Source: CALKWS01 sp051020515 (GTDB lineage: Bacteria; Actinomycetota; Actinomycetes; Actinomycetales; Beutenbergiaceae). From it: a stretch of 64,000 bases of DNA. Position 1 is the first letter of the stretch. The number at the start of each line of letters is the position of its first letter. Below, in pieces: positions 7,638-16,193 of the stretch. The stretch spans positions 1,302,001 through 1,366,000 of the forward strand of contig NZ_CP194857.1 in assembly GCF_051020515.1 (NCBI RefSeq), given 5' to 3'. The notes beneath the pieces were generated by a model. The model was not told the DNA's origin. It saw nothing but the letters and a program-made list of their open reading frames with translations, and made no database searches. The position numbers and the translations under genes are program-made.

Positions 7638-10600
7638 TCACAGCGTGCAACTGACGCAGCCCTCCACCTCGGTGCCGGTCAGCGCCATCTGACGCAACCG
7701 GATGTAGTACAAGGTCTTGATCCCCTTGCGCCAGGCGTAGATCTGCGCGCGGTTCAGGTCCCGGGTGGTGACGGAGTCCTTGAAGAACCGTCAGGGACAG
7801 GCCCTGGTCCACGTGCTGGGTGGCCGCGGCGTAGGTGTCGATGATCTTCTCGTAGCCGACCTCGTAGGCATCGGCGAAGTACTCGACGTTGTCGTTGGTC
7901 ATGTGCGGGGCCGGGTAGTAGACCCGCCCGATCTTGCCCTCCTTGCGGATCTCCACCGGCGCGGCGATCGGGTGGATCGAGGAGGTGGCGTTGTTGATGT
8001 AGGAGATCGACCCGGTCGGGGGCACTGCCTGCAGGTTCTGGTTGTAGATCCCGTGGGCCATCACCGTAGCCTTGAGTTCGCGCCAGTCGTCCTGGGTCGG
8101 GATGTGCACCCCGGCCTCGGTGAAGAGTTGACGCACGCGCTCGGTGGCCGGCTCCCACGCCTGGTCGGTGTACTTGTCGAAGTACTCCCCGGAGGCATAG
8201 GTGGAGTCGGGGAAGCCCTTGAACGCCTGGCCGCGCTCGATCGCCAGTTTGTTGGACTCGGTGATCGCGTGGAAGGCCACGGTGTAGAAGTAGATGTTGG
8301 TGAAGTCCACCCCCTCCTCCGAGCCGTAGTGGATCCGCTCCCGTGCCAGGTAGCCGTGCAGGTTCATCTGGCCCAGGCCGATGGCGTGGGATTCGTTGTT
8401 GCCCAACTCGATCGAGGGCACCGAGTTGATGTGGGTCTGGTCCGACACCGCGGTCAGGGCCCTGATCGCCGTTCCCACGGTCTTGCCGAAGTTCGGGGAG
8501 TCCATCGCCATCGCGATGTTCAACGAACCCAGGTTGCAGGAGATGTCTTTGCCGACGTGGGCGTAGGACAGGTCCTCGTGGTAGGTGGACGCGGTGGAGA
8601 CCTGCAGGATCTCGCTGCACAGGTTGGAGTGGGTGATCTTGCCGGCGATCGGGTTCGCCTTGTTCACCGTGTCCTCGAACATGATGTAGGGGTAACCGGA
8701 CTCGAACTGGATCTCGGCCAGGGTCTGGAAGAACTCACGGGCCTTGATCTTCTTCTTGCGGATCCGGCCGTCGTCGACGAGTTTGCGTACTCCTCGGTGA
8801 CGTTGATCTCGGCGAACGGCTTGCCGTACACCCGCTCCACGTCATAGGGCGAGAACAGGTACATGTCCTCGTTCTTCTTCGCCAGCTCGAAGGTGATGTC
8901 CGGGATCACCACGCCGAGGGAGAGGGTCTTGATCCGGATCTTCTCGTCGGCGTTCTCCCGCTTGGTGTCCAGGAATCGCATGATGTCGGGGTGGTGGGCG
9001 TGCAGATACACCGCCCCTGCGCCCTGGCGGGCCCCGAGCTGGTTGGCGTAGGAGAAGGAGTCCTCCAACAGCTTCATCACCGGGATCACCCCGGAGGACT
9101 GGTTCTCGATCTTCTTGATCGGGGCCCCGTACTCGCGAATGTTGCTCAGCAGCAACGCCACGCCGCCGCCGCGCTTGGACAACTGCAGCGAGGAGTTGAT
9201 CGCCCGGGAGATCGACTCCATGTTGTCCTCGATCCGCAGCAGGAAGCAGTTGTGAACGATGACACCGTGAACCGAATAGGTGTGGGTGTCTGCCACCTCG
9301 AGGTTGTAAACCTCCCCTTCGGTCTCCTCGGTCGAGGTCGTTGTCACCCTGTGGGCGGGTTGCCCGTCGATCCATTCCGCAGGGCTGGGGTGGTGCGGTG
9401 TAGCACCTGAAAACTTGTGAAGGTCCTTGGCGACATCAAGAACGAAGTCGTAGTGCGAGCCCGGGTATCCGGTCACATCGATCTGGCTGGTAGGAGTTCC
9501 CGAGGCACTCCGGTAGGAACGCGTCCGAGCCAGCACGCCCACCCGTCGAGACACTAATGCCAGTTGCTCAACGAGCCCGACGTTGCTCAACGACATGGTG
9601 ACGCCGCTACCCGTGGTGCACCCATCGCCCCGGAACGCACCGATGAGCACCTCCCGCTGGAACGCTTGAGGAGCGGTCATCAGGACCGCCGGAAGCGACT
9701 TCTGGTCGAATCCGCTGCCGACGAGGTTGAGCATGAATCCGCCGAGCACCGTCGAGTTCAAGTAGACGTTAGTCGAGCCGTCGCGGTTGATCTTGGTGCG
9801 AGCATCGAGGCCGAAGAGGCTCTTCCCCAGGAGCACGACGTCCTCGATGTACGCCTCCTCCTTGCTGCCGAAGGTGAAGTTGATACCCTTGGGGCCGAAG
9901 ACGCCTTCCGTCGTCTGATGACGCAAGACGTATCCTTCGGCTAAGTAGTACCCGACGAACCTGCCGAACTCAGAATCGAGTGGGATCTCATCGATGACCG
10001 GGGTCGCGCCGCGATTGACGTCGCCGAACTTGCGAACCGTCTTCGGGTCGCGGTTGAGGCGCACCACCATGCCCTCACGCACCGCGTACTTATCGGTCTC
10101 TCCTAGGTAGTCACTCATGTTCAGCGACCGACGCGGGCTCGGCGCCGCCGAAGGGTGCGACATGACGACATAGTCACCGGGCCGAATGTCCTTTGCCGCG
10201 ACCCACGTCAAATTGCTGGTGGCCCCGTCACGTCCGGCCAGTTCCCTGATCCCCTCCGGCTGGCCCGCCGGCCTGTGAACGAGTAGCGGGTGCTCCGGCG
10301 TAGAAGTCAGATCACGCGCGATACCGGCCACGCCCAGGGTCGTCAAACCCTCCCGCGAATGGCGGCTCATGACGCCGGTCACCTTGTGGTAGTTCCCATC
10401 GTGCGAGAGCACTTCATCACCTGTGCTGATCTCGTCGATACGCACTGGACCAACACGCGTGTCAACCAGCGCTTCACCAGGGAAGCAGGAGACCGGCTCC
10501 CCGCGCTGCTTCTTGCCCGAGTTCAGGAACGTGGGCGTGGCCGGCTGGAATCGGCCGGCCACGATCTCATCGACCATCTCGCGGGCGAAGTCCTCATTGC

Positions 10601-11039
10601 CGGCGGCCAGCGTCAGGGCCACCATGACGACCCGGTCCTCGAACCGCTCCAGGTAGCGCTTCCCGTCGAAGGTCTTCAGCGTGTAGGAGGTGTAGTACTT
10701 GAACGCCCCGAGGAAGGTGGAGAACCGGAACTTCTTGGAGTAGGCGTAGTCGAACAGGTCCTGGACGAACTCGAAGGAGTAGGCGTCCAGTATCTCGGTC
10801 TCGTAGTAGCCGTTCTCGATCAGGTAGTCGAGTTTCTCGCGCAGGTTGTGGAAGAAGACGGTGTTCTGGTTGACGTGCTGCAGGAAGTACGCCCGCGCCG
10901 CCTCACGGTCCTTGTCGAACTGGATGTTCCCGTCGGCGTCGTACAGGTTCAGCATCGCGTTCAACGCGTGATAGTCCATCGCGGGCTCGGCGAGCTCGAT
11001 CTCCTCGCGCGTCAGTGTCGCTGCCACAGTTGTTCCCAT
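7638..11039 (-). CDS. nrdE: Class Ib ribonucleotide reductase large subunit NrdE with intein, two frameshifts
   Basis: Catalytic subunit that reduces ribonucleoside diphosphates. The mature protein would be about 721 residues once the 413-residue intein (9249-10487) is spliced out. Recognisable parts are the N-terminal MDYHALNAMLNLYD, FQPATPTFLNSGKKQRGEP before the intein, the thiyl-radical loop HSNLCSEI, SCNLGSLN, PTGSISYIN, and the C-terminal redox pair GCVSC. The frame breaks near 8783 (TTT run) and near 7792; bridging both gives an uninterrupted family sequence ending EGCVSCTL. ATG 11039 or the GTG four codons downstream may be the start. It follows nrdH after a 176-bp gap with a hairpin. 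Confidence 0.94.
9249..10487 (-). other. Intein with LAGLIDADG endonuclease domain inside NrdE
   Basis: 413 residues, in frame, from Cys1 (codon 10485-10487) to the terminal His-Asn, followed by extein Cys (9246-9248). Block A reads CFPGEALVDTRVGPVRIDEI, block B contains TSTPEHPLLVH (TxxH), two LAGLIDADG-like helices read FVGYYLAEG and LIGAFRGDG, and the C-terminal splicing blocks read GEVYNLEVADTHTYSVHG then VIVHN|C. The insertion splits VS|CFLLR, so the +1 Cys of the C-extein appears to be the conserved redox cysteine of NrdE. All splicing residues are intact, so the element should be active in splicing. Base composition looks somewhat more AT-rich than the exteins, fitting horizontal acquisition. 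Confidence 0.95.
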
Positions 11040-11169
11040 CCCTCATGGACGCCATGCGCGTCCTCAGTTGTTCCAGTAGTCGAGTTGTCCGGAATCGGCT
11101 CCCGTCTCAGGTGCCGGCGCTTCCCGGTTGTGTAGTTGCGGTGCCGTTGTTCAGGTGATGGATAACAGA

Positions 11170-11200
11170 ACCGCCCGGCCGGCTGAGCCCGACGGGCGGT
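11170..11200 (-). terminator. Hairpin between nrdH and nrdE
   Basis: ACCGCCCG and CGGGCGGT pair as an 8-bp stem around a 15-nt loop, and on the minus strand it is followed by TTCTGTT. It sits 16 bp past the nrdH stop, so it could terminate or attenuate between nrdH and nrdE, giving more nrdH transcript than nrdE. Confidence 0.6.
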
Positions 11201-11215
11201 CTGTGGGTGGCGGCC

Positions 11216-11464
11216 TCAGGCCGTGGCGGCCTGTGGTACCCGGGCCACGAGGGACTTGATCTTGTCGGGCCGGAACCCGGACCAGTGATCACCGTCGGCG
11301 AAGACGACGGGTGCCTGCTGGTAGCCCAGCGCCTTCACCGTCTCCAGCGCCTCGGCGTCGAGGCTGATGTCCACGATGGTGTAGTCCAAGCCGTGCTTGT
11401 TCAGCGACCGGTACGTGGCGTCGCACTGCACACATGCCGGCTTGCTGTAAACGGTGATGCTCAT
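11216..11464 (-). CDS. nrdH: NrdH-redoxin
   Basis: 82-residue glutaredoxin-like protein that behaves as a thioredoxin and reduces NrdE. The sequence starts MSITVYSKPACVQCDATYRS with the redox motif CVQC (residues 11-14) and ends with the NrdH hallmark WSGFRPDKI near residue 61. A ribosome site AAGGGG lies 8 nt before ATG 11464. It is the first gene of the nrd locus, with an NrdR box about 100 bp upstream, and is separated from nrdE by a hairpin. Confidence 0.95.
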   Translation of the reverse strand: MSITVYSKPACVQCDATYRSLNKHGLDYTIVDISLDAEALETVKALGYQQAPVVFADGDHWSGFRPDKIKSLVARVPQAATA

Positions 11465-11563
11465 GCCGTTTCCCCTTCTTCGAATGCTGCCCGCTGGTCT
11501 GAGGGTCTGGCGGTTCCGCCACACAAATCACGAGCACGTAACTACATGGATGTTGTTCGCTCG

Positions 11564-11581
11564 ACCACTATACCTAGTGGT
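11564..11581. promoter_or_regulatory. NrdR box upstream of nrdH
   Basis: ACCACTATACCTAGTGGT is an imperfect palindrome matching the NrdR-box pattern (consensus core resembling CACTATATAGTG). It lies about 100 bp before nrdH. NrdR boxes usually occur in pairs about three helical turns apart; a much weaker candidate lies around 11533-11548 (AGCACGTAACTACATG). NrdR would repress the nrd genes when dATP is high. Confidence 0.75.
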
Positions 11582-12060
11582 GCGGAACTTACGTGGACCC
11601 TAGGTGTTGTGTCGTGCCGACGGGCGCGTCGCGCACGCGGCGTGTCCTCCACACCCCCTGCGGGGTCTCCTGTGGACGACGACGGCGAACCTGTGGATAG
11701 CGTGTGCGCCGCCTTGTGCACAACGTTGAGATGGCAACGATCGACCCCCTATGGTCCACATCCACAGGTGGAGGAACCTCATCCAAGGAATCTGTGGGTC
11801 CACCGCGGTGTGCACAGGAACGCGCGGTGTCCACAACCTCCGACACACCCCGCGCCCGGCGTGTCCGCACCAGACCCGGAGAGTCAATCACCTCCACACC
11901 GGGCCGGGCCCGGCCGGACCCGAGTTGCGCCGTCGTGCACATTTTCCCACCGGCCACTGACATCGGCCGTGGACGTGGGCGGCTCCGGCCCGAGGACCGG
12001 ACCTTCGATGGGTTCCTCTACCCATTCCGCAACCGTCCAGGTGGCAGCACAGTGGTGTCC
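11582..12060. other. Intergenic region with a DnaA-box-like cluster
   Basis: 479 bp without a supported gene. Between 11671 and 11835 it holds several 9-mers one mismatch from TTGTCCACA or TTATCCACA: TGTGGACGA (11671-11679), TGTGGATAG (11692-11700), TTGTGCACA (11714-11722), TGGTCCACA (11752-11760) and GTGTCCACA (11827-11835), plus weaker ones at 11758-11766 and 11808-11816. They occur in both orientations. There is no AT-rich unwinding element and no dnaA or dnaN gene nearby, so it is not an obvious replication origin. A DnaA-titration site or a DnaA-responsive element for nrd transcription is possible. Confidence 0.5.
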
Positions 12061-12370
12061 ATGAAGACACCACGCATCATCGCCGCCCTTGTCGTCGCAC
12101 TCGGCGCCGGAACTCTCGTCAGCGCCTGCACCACCACCCAGTACAACTGCCAGAACAGCGCCTGCACCATCACCCTGAGCGGTTCGGGTGCCAGCACCGA
12201 ACCGGCCGGGTACACCGTGGAACTGCAGGGCTCGGACGGTCAGAGCGCCGACTTCTCCATCAACGGGCAGGCGGCAACGTGTACCGAGGGGCGAGACCGT
12301 GGAGGTCGGTGGTTACAGCGCCACCTGCACCGAAGTGGGCGACAACCATCTGGTCGTCGACATCGCCTGA
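12061..12370 (+). CDS. Small hypothetical lipoprotein, frameshifted
   Basis: About 102 residues. The N-terminal signal peptide MKTPRIIAALVVALGAGTLV ends in a lipobox LVSAC (Cys23), indicating a lipid-anchored extracytoplasmic protein. The mature part starts with two more cysteines (NCQNSACTITLSG) and continues as beta-rich sequence. A frameshift near 12290 moves the reading into GETVEVGGYSATCTEVGDNHLVVDIA and the stop at 12368-12370. No named family is recognised. The next gene is convergent, so it is probably a single-gene transcript. The DnaA-box-like cluster lies upstream. Confidence 0.65.
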
Positions 12371-12409
12371 TCGACCCCGGAGCGCCCGCGTAGGGCCGGA
12401 AGCGGCCGG

Positions 12410-13459
12410 TCAGGACGGGGCGACGTCGACGAGGACCTTCATCACCTCGGCCTCACCGTTACGACGGATCGCCTCACCCAGCGCCTCCAGGGGGAACCGG
12501 GCCGAGACCAACCGGTCAAGGTCGAGATCGGCTGCCAGAGCGATAGCGGCCGGCCATGTATCGGTGTACCGGAACAGCCCCTCGATCTTCAGTTCCCGGC
12601 TCTGCACCAGGAACACATTCAGCGCCACCTCCTCGGCTGCCATCCCCACCAGGACCGCAAGCCCGCCGCCGCGGAGGGCACGCAACCCAGCAGCGAGCAC
12701 GCCCGGCGCACCAGAGGCGTCGATGAAGGCGTCGAAGGCCCCTTCGGGAGCCGTCTCCGTGAGCGGGTCGAAGACCTCGGTGGCGCTCATGTCCTGCGCG
12801 ACCTCGCGGCGCGGCTGCACCGGATCGGCCACCACGACCTGCGTAGCCCCGAAGCCCCGGGCCGCGGCTGCACACAGCACCCCGATCGGTCCGGCGCCTG
12901 CCACGAGAACGCGCGATCCCGGGACCACGGCGGCCTTCCGCGCTGCGGCGATCCCCACCGACAGCGGCTCCAGCAACGCCACCGCGTCGTCGGAGTATCG
13001 CTCCGGCACCGGATGGGCGAGGTCCGCCGGCACGGTGACGTACTCGGCGAAGCACCCGTGCACCGGTGGTGCGGAGAGGAACTGCATCTGCGGGCACAGG
13101 TTGTACTGGCCGGTTCGACAGTGCCAGCAGTACCGGCACGGCCGCTGCGGCTCGATCGCCACCCGGCGCCCGATCAGTGAGTCGGGCCCGCCAACCTGCT
13201 CACCGGTGGCAACGATCGTGCCCGCGGCCTCGTGGCCGAGCACCAGCGGCTCGAGCACCTCCAGATCACCGACCCGACCGTGCTCGTAGAAGTGCACGTC
13301 GGAGCCGCACAAACCCACCGTATGGACGCGGATGAGGACCTCGCGCGGACCCGGAGCCGGAACCGGCCACTCCTCCAGGTGCAGTTCCCGAGCCCGGTGC
13401 AGCACCGCGGCACGCATGGTTCGCGGGACCGTCGTCGTCCTTCCCGTTGGTGTGTTCAC
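12410..13459 (-). CDS. Zinc-dependent polyol/sorbitol-type dehydrogenase
   Basis: 349-residue medium-chain dehydrogenase. Catalytic zinc ligands are in GLCGSDVHFYEHG (Cys near 50) and GHEAAG (His-Glu near 75-76). The structural zinc loop CRYCWHCRTGQYNLC is complete. The Rossmann motif GAGPIG is followed by VVADP, whose Asp indicates NAD preference. Similarity is to sorbitol/xylitol dehydrogenases, which oxidise a secondary alcohol of polyols to ketoses. It is the last gene of the 21369-to-12410 carbohydrate operon, 9 bp after the preceding oxidoreductase. The exact substrate is unknown. Confidence 0.88.
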   Translation of the reverse strand: MNTPTGRTTTVPRTMRAAVLHRARELHLEEWPVPAPGPREVLIRVHTVGLCGSDVHFYEHGRVGDLEVLEPLVLGHEAAGTIVATGEQVGGPDSLIGRRVAIEPQRPCRYCWHCRTGQYNLCPQMQFLSAPPVHGCFAEYVTVPADLAHPVPERYSDDAVALLEPLSVGIAAARKAAVVPGSRVLVAGAGPIGVLCAAAARGFGATQVVVADPVQPRREVAQDMSATEVFDPLTETAPEGAFDAFIDASGAPGVLAAGLRALRGGGLAVLVGMAAEEVALNVFLVQSRELKIEGLFRYTDTWPAAIALAADLDLDRLVSARFPLEALGEAIRRNGEAEVMKVLVDVAPS

Positions 13460-13468
13460 GCAGGCACC

Positions 13469-14509
13469 CTACTGCGCGCCATCAACAGTCTCGAGGGGGA
13501 CGAGGTCTCCGCCTGCGCATGCGGAGGCATGGGCCGCTTCCAGGACGGCGACGGTGTGAGCCGCTTCCCTCGGATCCACCGGCACCGGACCGTGCCCACG
13601 TATTGCCGCGGCCAATTGGTGGTAGAACTCATCACAGGACTGCAACGGCGCCAAGTCACCGTAATGCTGAGTTGTCCCGTCCGCCCGCTCCAGGCGCAGC
13701 GAGGTGAAGTCATCACACATGATCGTGCCCTGCTCTCCGAAGACGGCCCACTTGGGCAGATCGAGCACATTCTCCCGGAAGATCTCGATCCGGGACAGCA
13801 CCCCACCCCCGAAGCCGAGCCGCAGATCCAGATAGTGCTCGACCTCGTCGCCGGCGTAGGTGTGCATCACTGCCGAGACCGTCTCCGGCGGCCCACCGTG
13901 GAGGACGACTTGGTGATCGATCAGATGCGGCGCGATCAGGTAGGACACCCCGCCACCACCTCCTCGATGGGCCCAGGTGGCCAGGTCCGACCCGGCGTGC
14001 GGCCGGTCGGTACCCGCGACGACGTACTTGCCGCCATGCATCCGTCGTTCCTCGACGCGCCACACGGGCCCGACTTCGCCCTCGCCGACCAGCCGCCTGA
14101 TCAACTGGAACGAGGGTTCCCATCGGCGGTTCTGGAAAACGGTCAGAATCCGGCCATGGGCCTGGGCCGCATCGAGCATCGCACCGGCCTGGGCGGTCGT
14201 GACAGCCATCGGCTTCTCCACGACGACATGCTTCCCAGCGGCCAGGGCGGCCACCGCGACCGACTCACGCAGATGGTGCGGGGTCGCAACCACGACCACC
14301 TCGACGCGGTCGTCGGCGATCAGGCCTTGCCAGTCCTGGTGGGCGACGGCACCGAAGCGGGCTGCCGCCGCTTCCCGGCGCTCGGCACGGGCGCTGGTCA
14401 CCGCCACCAGCTCGAAGTCGTTCGACCCCGCCAGGGTGCCCTCGGCGTGGTAGTGCCAGCCGCTGTTGCCCAAGCCGATCAGGCCGACGCCGATGCGCTC
14501 ACCACTCAT
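13469..14509 (-). CDS. Gfo/Idh/MocA-family oxidoreductase
   Basis: 346 residues. The NAD(P)-binding Rossmann motif GVGLIGLGNSGWHYHAEG is at residues 7-24, the EKPMA motif (VVVEKPMAVT) near residue 92 supplies the conserved Lys, and a C-terminal alpha/beta substrate domain carries DLRLGFGGGV. Such enzymes oxidise or reduce cyclitols, sugars or sugar acids. The ATG at 14509 overlaps the stop of the preceding dehydrogenase gene (ATGA), so translation is coupled. This is the second Gfo/Idh/MocA enzyme in the operon; it differs clearly from the one at 20257-21369, so the two probably act at different steps. Confidence 0.88.
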   Translation of the reverse strand: MSGERIGVGLIGLGNSGWHYHAEGTLAGSNDFELVAVTSARAERREAAAARFGAVAHQDWQGLIADDRVEVVVVATPHHLRESVAVAALAAGKHVVVEKPMAVTTAQAGAMLDAAQAHGRILTVFQNRRWEPSFQLIRRLVGEGEVGPVWRVEERRMHGGKYVVAGTDRPHAGSDLATWAHRGGGGGVSYLIAPHLIDHQVVLHGGPPETVSAVMHTYAGDEVEHYLDLRLGFGGGVLSRIEIFRENVLDLPKWAVFGEQGTIMCDDFTSLRLERADGTTQHYGDLAPLQSCDEFYHQLAAAIRGHGPVPVDPREAAHTVAVLEAAHASACAGGDLVPLETVDGAQ

Positions 14510-15405
14510 TCGGCGTCGTTCGCCGCGCTGGTCTCGGCGGCGGATGGCCGGTACCACTCGACCAGCGCCGTCTGGGTCCACCGGGAGTCGCCGGCAGCCA
14601 ACACATCCTCGAACACCCGCCGCAACGCCGCGGTGAACGGCATCCGCGCCCCGATGCTCTCCGCAGCCGTGAGGGCGTATCCCATGTCCTTGGAGTGCAG
14701 CGCCATCGTGCCGCTGGTGCCGTAGCGGCGCTGCACCATGGCCGGCAGTGTGCGTTCCAGCATCCGCGAGTTCGCGCCGGTACGGCGAAGTGCCTCCGGC
14801 AAGACCTCCAGGTCCACCCCGGCGTGTTCGGCGAAGCCGATGACCTCACCGATCACCCCCATGCCGACACCGCTGAGCACGTTCTGCACGAGTTTGACGT
14901 ACTGCCCATGCCCGTGCGGGCCGACGTGCTCGGTGTGCACCGTGACCGCATCGACCCACGGCCGCACGGCCGCCAGCGCCTCGGTCGTCCCACCGGCGAA
15001 CCCGACCAGGCCCTCGGGACCGTAACTGACCGGGATGTCGAGCACGTGCACCCCGCGGGCATTCCCCTCGGCGGCCAGGGCCTGGGAGCGTGCCGGGTGA
15101 TTGGTGCTCATGTCGACCAGGTACGCCCCCCGGCGCAGCACCTCGATCGCGCCCTCGTCGAAGAGCACCTGATCCACGATCTGGGAGTTCGGCAGTGACA
15201 GCACGAACACGTCGGCCACGGCGGCAACGTCGCGCGCCGACGCTTGCACCGTGGCTCCGGCGCTGCCGGCCCGCTCCCGGGCGTCCGGATCCACGTCGTA
15301 GCAGTGCACGACCAGGCCTGCCTCGACCGCTGCGGCTACCAGATCTGCTCCGACGTTTCCGAGGCCGATGAGGCCATAGGTGTCGGTTCTGTCCTCGATG
15401 GTCAT
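14506..15405 (-). CDS. 3-hydroxyisobutyrate dehydrogenase-family oxidoreductase
   Basis: 299 residues of the beta-hydroxyacid dehydrogenase family. GLIGLGNVGADLV near residue 11 binds NAD(P). The substrate-binding segment (VDMSTNHPA) is near residue 118, the family motif GHGQYVKLVQNVL carries the catalytic Lys near residue 170, and the C-terminal helices contain LHSKDMGYAL. Members act on 3-hydroxyisobutyrate, tartronate semialdehyde, 6-phosphogluconate-like acids or sulfolactaldehyde. Overlapping ATGA junctions on both sides place it firmly inside the operon. A role on a hydroxy-acid or aldehyde intermediate is inferred from context. Confidence 0.87.
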   Translation of the reverse strand: MTIEDRTDTYGLIGLGNVGADLVAAAVEAGLVVHCYDVDPDARERAGSAGATVQASARDVAAVADVFVLSLPNSQIVDQVLFDEGAIEVLRRGAYLVDMSTNHPARSQALAAEGNARGVHVLDIPVSYGPEGLVGFAGGTTEALAAVRPWVDAVTVHTEHVGPHGHGQYVKLVQNVLSGVGMGVIGEVIGFAEHAGVDLEVLPEALRRTGANSRMLERTLPAMVQRRYGTSGTMALHSKDMGYALTAAESIGARMPFTAALRRVFEDVLAAGDSRWTQTALVEWYRPSAAETSAANDAE

Positions 15406-16193
15406 CGGCTTGCTGCTCCTCCTCCGTCGACGGCGACGGTCGTCCCCGTCATGAAACTTGCGTCATCGCTGGCAAGGAAGGCGATCGCTGCCGCGATCTC
15501 CTCCGGTTCGGCCAGCCGACCCAACAGATTCCCGCCCGTAGCACCGCGCATCTGCTCACGCGCTGCCTGTGGGTCGGCATGATCGTTGATGTGCATCTCG
15601 GTGATCGTGCCCCCGGGAGCCACCCCCAGCACGCGTACACCCTGCGGTGCCAGGGCCGCAGCCATTGACCGGGTGACTGAAACCAGCGCCGCCTTCGTGG
15701 CGTCGTAGATCCAGCGTCCCGCTCGGGACCGGTAGGCCGCCTCGGAGGAGACGGTCACCACCACCCCACGGGCCGCCACGAGAGCCGGGGCCAGTTGGTG
15801 GACCAGGTCGGCCATCCCGCGTACGTTCACGGCGAAGAGTTGGTCCCAGCCGGCGAGCCCCTTGCTCAGGAACGGATTCTCCTGGACACCGTCAACATGT
15901 ACCGCCCCGGCACAGCCGATCAGACCGCCCAGTTGTGGGTACCGGTCCGCGATCTGGGTGACCGCTGCGACGATCGAAGCCGGATCGGCGAGGTCGCAGC
16001 CGATGACGGCGGCGCTCCCCGCTGCGCTGCGCACCGCCTCCTCGGTGGTGGTGGCACCGGGAAGGTCCCGGTCGAGCAGGATCACGTGTGCACCCTCGGC
16101 TGCGAGCCGCTGCGCGGTGGCTCGTCCGATCCCGGAGGCCGCGCCGGTCACTGCGATGGCACGGCCGGCGAATCGCTGCGGATGCGCGTTCAT
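15402..16193 (-). CDS. Short-chain dehydrogenase/reductase
   Basis: 263-residue classical SDR: TGAASGIGRATAQRL (TGxxxGxG cofactor motif, residues 15-29), Asp of LLDRD favouring NAD, catalytic Ser in VTVSSEAAYRSR and the YxxxK pair in IYDATKAALVSV, ending with FMTGTTVAVDGGG. It probably oxidises a sugar or sugar alcohol hydroxyl. ATG 16193 shares one base with the stop of the upstream permease gene (TGATG), and its own stop overlaps the next gene (ATGA). The usual SDR N-N-A-G motif reads IGCAGA here. Confidence 0.88.
   Translation of the reverse strand: MNAHPQRFAGRAIAVTGAASGIGRATAQRLAAEGAHVILLDRDLPGATTTEEAVRSAAGSAAVIGCDLADPASIVAAVTQIADRYPQLGGLIGCAGAVHVDGVQENPFLSKGLAGWDQLFAVNVRGMADLVHQLAPALVAARGVVVTVSSEAAYRSRAGRWIYDATKAALVSVTRSMAAALAPQGVRVLGVAPGGTITEMHINDHADPQAAREQMRGATGGNLLGRLAEPEEIAAAIAFLASDDASFMTGTTVAVDGGGAASR

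Noticed and set aside
7638..11039. Programmed frameshifting in nrdE and nrdF
   Set aside because: The shift sites differ in sequence, have no common slippery heptamer and pseudoknot, and coincide with homopolymers. Similar indels in about twenty unrelated genes point to sequencing error.
11671..11835. Possible chromosomal replication origin
   Set aside because: DnaA-box-like sites are present but dnaA, dnaN and an AT-rich unwinding element are absent, and the matches each carry a mismatch. Kept only as a possible DnaA-binding cluster.
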